From assembly GCA_020081605.1 (NCBI GenBank), contig JAHREC010000062.1, positions 248,001 to 312,000 of the forward strand: 64,000 nucleotides of DNA, read 5' to 3'. The number at the start of each line of letters is the position of its first letter. Position 1 is the first letter of the stretch. The translations under genes and the position numbers were made by a program. Shown here piece by piece: positions 56,909-64,000 of the stretch. This stretch comes from Albifimbria verrucaria. Lineage: Eukaryota; Ascomycota; Sordariomycetes; Hypocreales; Stachybotryaceae. Below the pieces are notes generated by a model, which ran no database searches, was not told the DNA's origin, and worked only from the letters and a program-made list of their open reading frames with translations.

Positions 56909-58061
56909 GATTTCAGTGATTGATATCAAACCAAGTCAACCTGTGAAACATCTTTCGACGGCTCTGGGATTCAAGCACGAAACATATATGAATGTGAAGT
57001 AGTGCAGGACTTCATGCTTGGGTATCTGAGAGAGTATTTTATTCAAGGACATTTGGTTCTGGTTTGCTGGTGGATCAAGTATGGTTCAACATCAACTCCG
57101 GCCTGCTTGGGGCTGAGGAATGGGGCCTGAACATTCGTTTCAATACCAACTCAAAATGATCAATCATTAATAAGAATCACTCAGTTACCAAATTATGAAT
57201 GAAAGATGATGGCGCAAAATACAATGCTAAAACATATAAACCGACTTGAACCTATTAGCGCCACGTACGATAAGGTAAGGGATGAATGAAACTAAGATGT
57301 GAATATGTGATGAATAAGGACGGTATTTGTTGGTGATCAACGATTTCGAGGTCCTTGATCACATTCACAATCCATTCAGTGAAAATCTTGATGACGCATA
57401 TTCCCACGTTGATTATTGCGGGGCCGTGTTTAAAAAGTCTCTTGACTGCAGACTTGGATGACTTCTTTGGCCAGCTCGATCGTGATTCTCCAGAGTGAAT
57501 TGAAGTTGGGGCTTAACCACTAGCGAGGTAATATAATTATGTATGATTACACGATTCACTCCTTGTTGTAATATTTGTGGATAATGTAAATCTTTATTAC
57601 ATCAAATCTGTATCCTCAGGCTCAAATTGTACACTGTAGACCGCAGCTACAAATATGTGAATACCTGGAAACTCTCCCTTTCTCTGCCACGTCTCCCAGT
57701 TTAATGGTTTTACAATACAACAGTGTACATACCTACGAGGCCCACGACATGAGAATGCGGATTCCTCGAATTTTCTTATGTTTTGTCAACATCATCAACC
57801 TGACATGTGTGTGAGATGAAGTTTGGGAATAGGGTAGGAAAAAGGGGACATGAGCCGCGGCATTGTATGGATATATGGCACACAGGAGTTACACGCAGCT
57901 ATCTTTACTGTACTCTCCGCGACTGAATCAAGCAAGAATACAATGGGCAAAACGGGAAGATTTGTGACAAAAAAAAAAAAAAAAAAAAAAACAAGACACA
58001 AAAATAAAGTGAAGGCGAATGGCACTTGGCGCTGACTCAGGCTTCACGAGGCACGCGCTAA
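56909..58061. other. Intergenic with long poly-A tract
   Basis: About 1.15 kb of 3-prime flank and spacer. It contains a run of 23 A residues (57969-57991) close to the tRNA gene. No coding evidence. Confidence 0.5.
57969..57991 (+). repeat. Poly-A run of 23
   Basis: Twenty-three consecutive A residues, 70 bp downstream of the tRNA 3-prime end on its template orientation (poly-T on the tRNA strand). It could act as the RNA polymerase III terminator region or be a retrotransposed poly-A remnant. Confidence 0.9.
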
Positions 58062-58134
58062 TGCGGTTTGTGTGGATCGAACACACGACCTTAGCATCTT
58101 CAGTGCTACGCTCTCCCAACTGAGCTAAACCCGC
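58062..58134 (-). tRNA. tRNA-Phe (anticodon GAA), no intron
   Basis: The minus strand folds as a full cloverleaf of 73 nt: acceptor GCGGGTT/AAACCGC with discriminator A, D arm GCTC-AGTTGGGA-GAGC, anticodon stem TAGCA/TGCTA around loop CTGAAGA (anticodon GAA), variable AGGTC, and T arm GTGTG-TTCGATC-CACAC. A-box (TAGCTCAGTTGGGAGAG) and B-box (GTTCGATCC) promoters for RNA polymerase III are intact. There is no intron after the anticodon, which is notable because many fungal nuclear tRNA-Phe genes have one. Confidence 0.95.
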
Positions 58135-59160
58135 GACTAGGTGTATGGTTGTTGGTTTCCGGGGTTCCAGAATTAGTCCATGACGGACAGGTTTCTTAAA
58201 CAGGTCCAATACAACATGACCAGTGACACAGTTCACTGCCGTTATACATCGAGGTGGTGCAGATTATGTTTCAAATGACATCCCAAGGGTGCAACTACGG
58301 GCCAAGCTGTGCACGATAACATACCAGCTGTGGCTTCTGGTCTACGCTTCAGGTTAAGTAAGGCCAGGGGAGAGTCCTGTTTGACTCCAGACATAGCTAC
58401 TGAGAAGGTGATTGACGAAGAAGCCAACAGTAGCGTTCTGATCATAGCTAGTGAAGATGCTTACATTGCTTTGCATTATTCTATGCAAGCAATCGTGCAT
58501 CGAGATAGCGTAAAGCATGTTCCACTAGACATCATGACCGTATCTTCATTTATTAGTGTCGTTTGTTATCACCTCAATGAGCAGCTAGTACAAGTGGTCT
58601 TAATCATCCTTAACTGAATGGAATCACAGTCTCCACGTTTCGTTCTGTGTAGAGTAAAAAATCTTCTTCTAGGAAACTTTCCTGTTCAGGTTACTCTCAG
58701 AAGATGTTTATCGAAATCAAGTGCCTGAATAAGATTGGTGAAATCAGCTCGACTATGAGCTAAAAGCGGAGCAGCACTTTCAAGCACATATCTCAGCTCA
58801 ATAACTAATTCCCATGGAGCAAATTGAGCATGGACCAATACAGGGCGCACACGCCTGGACAAAGACCGCCAACGGAGCGATGGTAAGACCTAAGCCTTGA
58901 ACTAGTCCGACTACTATCTGACATGACGCTGCCATAGTGCTAGCCAATGTCCGGCTCGGTAAATTCAGCCAATTGGTGGCCGACCAACGCCGATTGTTGC
59001 CATCCTTGAAACAACAGCCCCTCAATTTCATACTCTCCTTCTCTCCCATCCGATCGAACACGTCGATCTGGCTGTGCGAGCAACGTTGGTGCTCTGCTGA
59101 ACTGGTCTCAAGCATCTCAATTTGATCATTGGCATCGAGTGCGACTCGACTCGTTGAGGC
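58135..59160. other. Intergenic between tRNA-Phe and the P450
   Basis: About 1 kb. Open stretches of 67-190 codons on either strand (58242-58445, 58309-58617, 58798-59367) overlap one another or the P450 start and have no recognisable features. The right part is the P450 promoter. Confidence 0.45.
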
Positions 59161-61089
59161 ATGGATTCCCTCCCTACGACCGCGATTGTAACTGCCGTCG
59201 CGGCTTGTCTGGTTTACTTTATTTACCAAAGGCGCTCCCTCAGCCGATCCCTGGGATTCCCTATGACGAAGCTGCTGCAAAAATGTTCTGGGCAGTCTGC
59301 CATCGATGATTACGCACTTGAAGAAACATGGCGTCGTTTTACCTTGGCTGACCGGCCATAACGACAAACATCGAAGTCCATTGATTCAGTTTTTGGGGCT
59401 CCATTTTCCCAGCCCACCGTAATCATGTGCGATTTCCAGGAATCGCAAGATGTGCTGCTACGAAGAACTAAGGAGTTCGATCGGGCTACAAGAAGCACTG
59501 CCATTTTCGCCGGCATTATGCCAGAGTTTCACCTTGGAATGCGGTCATCTTCTCCGAAATTCAAAGGCAACAAAGAGTTGATCAGAGACTTGATGAGCCC
59601 CAATTTTCTGCACGAGGTGAGTCTCTTGAATAGCCCAAAAATAATCCCAGTCAATTGACAATGCTGCGAAGGTGTCCGCGCCTCAGATATACAACAAGAG
59701 TCTTGCTCTGATTGACCTGTGGTCTGAGAAACAAAAAGTCGCTGGTGACCGACCTTTCGAAGCTCGCCAAGACATCTTCGATGCCGCAATGGACATGATT
59801 AATGCAGCGGCATTTGCTTTTGAAGATGATTTGAGTATCACGAAGCAGAAATGGCGCTACCTCGTTTCCAAGCAACAGGAAGCCATTACAGATGATTCGA
59901 CTGAAGAAATGGTGAACTTTATAAACCCACCAATTCCCGAAGATATTGGTGTTTTACAAAACGTGGCCGACTTCCTCGGAGGACAGAGCACCTCGCCATT
60001 CCCCAAATTACGTATTGGTACAGAATACTCACTGACTCAATACTACGTCGTAACATGACCTTGAAGGATAAGATAATCAAGGCTCAAATCAAGGAATGCG
60101 CAAAAGACTTGAAGGAGACAGGACTCAACTCTCAGCAACAGATTTCATGATTCAGCGAGAAAGTTCAGTAGCACGCAAAGAGAATCGTGCACCCGATATA
60201 TATTCTCGGAGGATCGTTGATGAGGTATTTGTCTTTCCCCTTTAGCAAAGTATTCATACTAACCCATGACATCCAGCTTTTTGGTTACATTGTTGCTGGT
60301 CACGAAACCACGTCCTCTTCACTGTCATGTAAGTTTTGTTTTATCTGTTCGGCTCCTTTCGCCTCACCATTACCGCCTAAAATAATGGTCACAATACCTA
60401 ATTTATTAGTTTTCGATAGCAGAAACAACAGGCTGACATTAGATTGAAGGGATACTCAAGCTCATTTCAGATCATCAGTCTGTGCAGCATGAGCTGCGAC
60501 ATGTGCTAAGAACGGTATTTGATGCAGCTGTGTCTGAGTCGCGTCAACCAACTGCTCACGAAATTGCTAAGGCCGACATACCTTTCCTTGATGCTGTCAT
60601 TGATGAGTGTCTCAGGATTGGTGGTCCGGCGCCAATGGTTGCGCGTGAAGCCATGATGGATACGGTGCTACTCGGGCATCATATCCCTAAGGGTATGACA
60701 CTACTTATTAACAATGCTGGCCCTGGTTTCAAGACAAAGCCTGTTGAGGTTGTTGATTCTACACGTTCGGAATCGTCTATTGCCAAAACTCGTGGTGGCA
60801 CTTAGAATGTGGATAACCTGCATCTTTTCAAACCTGAGCGATGGCTGAAGACAAACGACAAAGGGACGTGATCTATGATGCACAAGCTGGGCCTTTCTTA
60901 ACCTTCAGCTTGGGCCCAAGGGGCTGTTTTGGGCGGAGATTGGCATATCTAGAGATAAGGTTGATACTTGTTCTCCTGTTGTGGAACTTCCACTTCAAGC
61001 AGTTGAAGGGAGAACTGGTCAGCTATGATACCAAGGAGTCGGTTACTGTCATGCCAAAGGTCTGCTACGTTGAACTAGAACGGCTGTAG
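59161..61089 (+). CDS. Cytochrome P450 monooxygenase (several frame breaks and one in-frame TAG)
   Basis: A microsomal haem-thiolate monooxygenase. N-terminal membrane anchor MDSLPTTAIVTAVAACLVYF, then proline-rich IPGIPYDEAA, I-helix YIVAGHETTSSSLS (oxygen-binding AGxxTT), K-helix ExxR in IDECLRIGGPAP, PERW (LFKPERWL) and the haem loop FSLGPRGCFGRRLAYLE with the Cys ligand. Introns at 59617-59671 and 60225-60276 fit; a third starts at 60329 with an uncertain acceptor near 60442. Single-base losses lie at CC 59243-59244, GGG 59290-59292, TTTTT 59390-59394, about 60012, about 60127 and GGG 60863-60865. In addition a TAG at 60803-60805 stands where Trp (GTWNV) is expected; this is a base change, not a run error. 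The gene may be a real pseudogene or carry a true nonsense allele. It lies tail-to-tail with the PKS. Confidence 0.8.
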
Positions 61090-61613
61090 CTAAAATCCTA
61101 ATATCATTTTTGTAATAATTAACTATAGATATAGGTGAATGGATATGAATGTGAGAGCGTATGTGACTACTATAACAAAAGGGACAAATATGGGGCAACT
61201 CCAAGGATTGTCAAAACGCTAGCTACTCAGTTCGAGGGAAGAGCAAGGCTAAGTGAGGCTGAAGCCTCGATCGCGAAAATTTAAGGGGCTCGTGATAAGG
61301 TTGTTTTTACTATACATCTTATAGCGATAAATATACAAACCTCCAAGATATGTCGATCAAAGTCCCGAAATGGGTCCGCAAAATAGCCTTGACGATCAAG
61401 GATACTGAAGATAGGATTTCGAGGACTGGGCGAGGGAGGTGCATCTTATATCACGCCTCTTCAGGGGCAAGAAATCATCGACATAGAAGATACGACGCAA
61501 GATGAGATTCTATAATAGAAATTTGTATATTATCTACTTGGATAGATCTTTGAGCTTCTAGCCGTTGAATGCCTGTATGAAAATCGCTTAATTTTGTCAA
61601 AATTGACTCCCAT
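61090..61613. other. Intergenic between converging P450 and PKS ends
   Basis: 524 bp of 3-prime flanks, AT-rich near both stops. No other feature recognised. Confidence 0.5.
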
Positions 61614-64000
61614 TTACTCATTTATCCGTTGCAAATACTCCTTAACAAAGTTTTCATCTATTGCCGGTGCCGGGTAATAATCACCTCCTAGCACATGCTC
61701 ACCAACAGATAGACCTTTGAACATAGAACTCGCGTTCTGGTCCGTGTAGTTATCCAGAACGGCAGTAATACGGGCAAGCGAGCTTTTTGGGTGCGCGATG
61801 GCGTAAGCTAGTGCCTGTTTTTTCCATGTGCTGAATGGGACCGCGCCCTTCATCTTGCCGCTGGAAAGAGAAACAATGTGATTAAAGAACTCGTTGCAGC
61901 TTGGTGCGCGCGTGTTCAGAAAATCATAATCTCGTCCCTTACTGTGAAGATGTGTCGTCATGAGAGCAACAACCGTCTTGGCTAGATAGTCAACAGGCAA
62001 CACGGCTGATAGGTCAGCATCCAATAGTGGAAAATTTCCCATCTCAAGGCATCCTTTAATAAGGTTGTGCAAGAAATCGCCCTGATCTTGGCGAAAGTGA
62101 CCAGTTGCCGTAGACGCCGTGACATATGGCAACCTATAAATAGATGCGGTAGCACCACGCCAGCGAGCAGCCGTCACCATTTTCTCTGCGATGTACTTTG
62201 ATGTTCCATAGCCGTATTCTAAATCTCCCTCCTTGAGCTCCATACCCATGTGCTTGGGGAGCGTTGAGATGGTGGATATGAGATGAACAGACTTTCTGCG
62301 TCCACAAGACGCCAGCCGCAAAATCTCATGAGCACTGACCATATTAGGGCCAATGTAATCCTCTAATGGTCGCATCCAGTCAACCAGGGCTCCTGAATGG
62401 CATATAGTATCTACTTTGGATGCGAGTTCGTCAAAAGCTTCCTCGGTCAAGCCGAGTAACGGTTGGTTCATATCGCCGATCACGGGTCGGATCAGTGGTT
62501 CAAAGGCGGGCCTCCAGAGATTGTAATCTTGCAAGATGCATTCCAAACGTTGACGCGCTTGGTTCATGGAGTCAGCACGCACGAGGCAATGGCTGAGAAT
62601 GCCCTTGTCAAGAAGCTCATGCAATATGAACGCACCAACAAACCCTGTGGCGCCCGTTAGAAAGACTGATTCCGGAGGTTGGGTAAAATGATCCGAAGAG
62701 TCATTCGTAAACTGCTTCCCAAATTTAAAGCCGCTGTCTAGACAGCCGCTATGAATAGCATTCATATCCAACAGAGCAGACGGTACTATTGTGCTTGCCG
62801 AACTTGCTTCTTCTAATTGCGACAGCAAGTATTGGCTTAGGGCTTTGAGGTTTGGGTGAATAAAGGCAATATTCACTGACAGTTTCAGACCAGTGAGAGT
62901 TGCCAACTGATTTCGAATCTGCACAGCTGTCAACGAGTCGATCCCAATGTCTTTCAAAGGGCGGTCGACTTCTACTCCAAGATGGTCGGCAAAGCCCAGT
63001 GTCTTGGCGACGACTTTTCGAACCATACTCAGCACAAGGTCTGCTTGCTGTCCGGAATTAGCCTCGCTTAACATTTCGGCCAGAGACTTTTGCTTGCTGA
63101 GCGAATTCTGCCCTTGAATAATCCTCTTTGGAAGAAGCAACGTAAGCAGCGGTGAAATAACACCGCCATGTTGTTCCAAGAAATGCCGAAGCCTCTCTAA
63201 ATCCAAGACGGCAGCAACAGTTAATGGGCGTTTGCTAATCACAGCACTTTCCATTAACTTCAAGCCCTGATCGACTGACAAACTGTCAAGACCAAATTGA
63301 GCAAGGTGAGAAAGAGTGTTGCGTCCAAGTCTCGAGGCCATACCGCCGTCACCCGCCATAGTACCAAGTGCAATTGAGGTTGCTGGTAACCCCTGAGCGC
63401 GCCGGTAATGAGCTAGAGCGTCCAGGAAGGTGTTGGCCGCCGCGTAATTAGCAAGCCCTTGCATACCCAAAACACCAGATATAGAAGATAACATCAAGAA
63501 GATGTCGAGATCCATGTGCTTCGTTGCCTGATGCAACAGCCAAGCACCGTGAGCCTTTGGCGCAATTGTTATTTCGCAGCGGTCTTGTGTCATACTAGAA
63601 AGTACGCCCGAATCTACAACGCCAGCAGCATGAACCACTCCTCGCAGAGGTCGGTCTTTAGTGAATAGCTGCATGATTCGGCTGACGTCGTCTTTGTCGG
63701 CTATGTTGCTGGCAATTATGGTGACTTTGACACCCAATGAGGAGAACTTGTGGACCAGTTCAGTCGCGCTCGAGGATTTCATACCATGACGAGAGGTCAA
63801 TACTAGGTCGCGAATATTGTGACAATCTGCAAGCCAACGCGCTACCCGAGATCCGAGATGACCGAGGCCGCCTGTTATCAGCACTGCACCGTCTGTCCGC
63901 ACAAAACGGGGCTCAGCCATTAATGTTTCTGGAATTGGCTTGACTCTTTGAATTCTGGGAACGAGTAGCCGGTCTTTGCGCACAACACATTCCGGTTCGG
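61614..64000 (-). CDS. Reducing type I polyketide synthase, C-terminal part: KR-ACP-thioester reductase (cut by window edge)
   Basis: The last 795 codons of a large multidomain PKS continuing beyond 64000. The frame is open through the edge (ECVVRKDRLLVPRIQ), so the first ATG is outside. Ketoreductase: ITGGLGHLGSRVARWLA (NADPH loop), catalytic Ser in LMLSSISGVLGMQG and YAAANTFLDALA (Tyr/Asn), LGTMAGDGGMAS after it. Acyl carrier protein: phosphopantetheine Ser in DIGIDSLTAVQIRNQL. Terminal reductase: FLTGATGFVGAFILHELL (NAD(P)H loop), YGYGTSKYIAEKM (YxxxK), RLPYVTASTATGHFRQDQGD. The R domain would release the polyketide as an aldehyde or, after a second reduction, an alcohol. KS, AT, DH and ER domains lie outside and cannot be judged. 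It is intact, with no frame break over 2.4 kb. Partner P450 and the regulator at 52.9 kb are nearby. Confidence 0.92.
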   Translation of the reverse strand, partial: EPECVVRKDRLLVPRIQRVKPIPETLMAEPRFVRTDGAVLITGGLGHLGSRVARWLADCHNIRDLVLTSRHGMKSSSATELVHKFSSLGVKVTIIASNIADKDDVSRIMQLFTKDRPLRGVVHAAGVVDSGVLSSMTQDRCEITIAPKAHGAWLLHQATKHMDLDIFLMLSSISGVLGMQGLANYAAANTFLDALAHYRRAQGLPATSIALGTMAGDGGMASRLGRNTLSHLAQFGLDSLSVDQGLKLMESAVISKRPLTVAAVLDLERLRHFLEQHGGVISPLLTLLLPKRIIQGQNSLSKQKSLAEMLSEANSGQQADLVLSMVRKVVAKTLGFADHLGVEVDRPLKDIGIDSLTAVQIRNQLATLTGLKLSVNIAFIHPNLKALSQYLLSQLEEASSASTIVPSALLDMNAIHSGCLDSGFKFGKQFTNDSSDHFTQPPESVFLTGATGFVGAFILHELLDKGILSHCLVRADSMNQARQRLECILQDYNLWRPAFEPLIRPVIGDMNQPLLGLTEEAFDELASKVDTICHSGALVDWMRPLEDYIGPNMVSAHEILRLASCGRRKSVHLISTISTLPKHMGMELKEGDLEYGYGTSKYIAEKMVTAARWRGATASIYRLPYVTASTATGHFRQDQGDFLHNLIKGCLEMGNFPLLDADLSAVLPVDYLAKTVVALMTTHLHSKGRDYDFLNTRAPSCNEFFNHIVSLSSGKMKGAVPFSTWKKQALAYAIAHPKSSLARITAVLDNYTDQNASSMFKGLSVGEHVLGGDYYPAPAIDENFVKEYLQRINE

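Noticed and set aside
58798..59367. 190-codon open stretch on the minus strand
   Set aside because: It overlaps the P450 start on the other strand, which has clear P450 motifs; the minus frame has no domain.
2640..61089. Programmed ribosomal frameshifting as an explanation for the breaks
   Set aside because: No shared slippery heptamer or pseudoknot; breaks lie at many different runs and in unrelated housekeeping genes; base loss in runs explains them more simply.
2640..61089. Genome-wide pseudogenisation or RIP of the region
   Set aside because: Breaks are single-base losses rather than C-to-T changes, there is no TpA excess in the genes, and intact splice sites and motifs remain; only the P450 TAG resembles a RIP-type change.
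1..64000. CRISPR array, prophage, insertion sequences or bacterial operons
   Set aside because: Spliceosomal introns and fungal families throughout; no regularly spaced repeats and no transposase sequence recognised.

Overview
The window is nuclear DNA of a filamentous ascomycete (Pezizomycotina). Genes carry 40-75 bp GT-AG introns with CTAAC/CTGAC branch points. They are spaced by 0.5-3.4 kb of AT-richer DNA, and several families are typical of such fungi: Zn2Cys6 regulators, fungal MFS transporters, GH31 glucosidase, lysophospholipase, GSH-independent formaldehyde dehydrogenase-like protein and a reducing PKS. The Sec14 and formaldehyde-dehydrogenase proteins look Hypocreales-like to me, but that is an impression, not an alignment.

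Layout. 1-7.2 kb: GH31 glucosidase (cut by the left edge), NmrA-like protein, C-factor-like short-chain dehydrogenase (SDR) and V8/trypsin-like secreted protease, all on the minus strand. 7.2-10.6 kb: gene-poor. 10.6-25.3 kb: secreted GPI-anchored lysophospholipase B, MDR oxidoreductase, a large Zn2Cys6 regulator, an MFS transporter, an O-methyltransferase and an SDR. 27.6-33.9 kb: more housekeeping-like genes (PHO89-type phosphate permease, formaldehyde dehydrogenase-like protein, Sec14). 34.9-43.4 kb: very large F-box protein, aldo-keto reductase, SDR, pyridoxamine-phosphate oxidase. 44.4-50.2 kb: second MFS transporter, FHA-kinase, MpaB/DUF2236-type oxygenase-like protein. 52.9-64 kb: second Zn2Cys6 regulator, small secreted cysteine-rich protein, tRNA-Phe(GAA), cytochrome P450, and the C-terminal part (KR-ACP-thioester reductase) of a large PKS running off the right edge. 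The last group is the best candidate for a secondary-metabolite locus: the PKS would release an aldehyde or alcohol by reductive off-loading, and the P450 lies tail-to-tail with it. Membership of the regulator is inference.

Dominant oddity. Most protein-coding genes, including ones expected to be essential such as Sec14, are interrupted by frameshifts. Almost every one is explained by one missing base, usually in or beside a run of 2-6 identical bases. Adding that one base at each site keeps the conserved motifs aligned and makes the total coding length divisible by three in nearly every gene. I therefore read the breaks as homopolymer under-calling in the assembly rather than pseudogenes, and annotate full gene spans as CDS with the break positions stated. 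The GH31 fragment, MDR, formaldehyde dehydrogenase and PKS fragment need no correction. A TAG inside the P450 is a different type of lesion and may be real.
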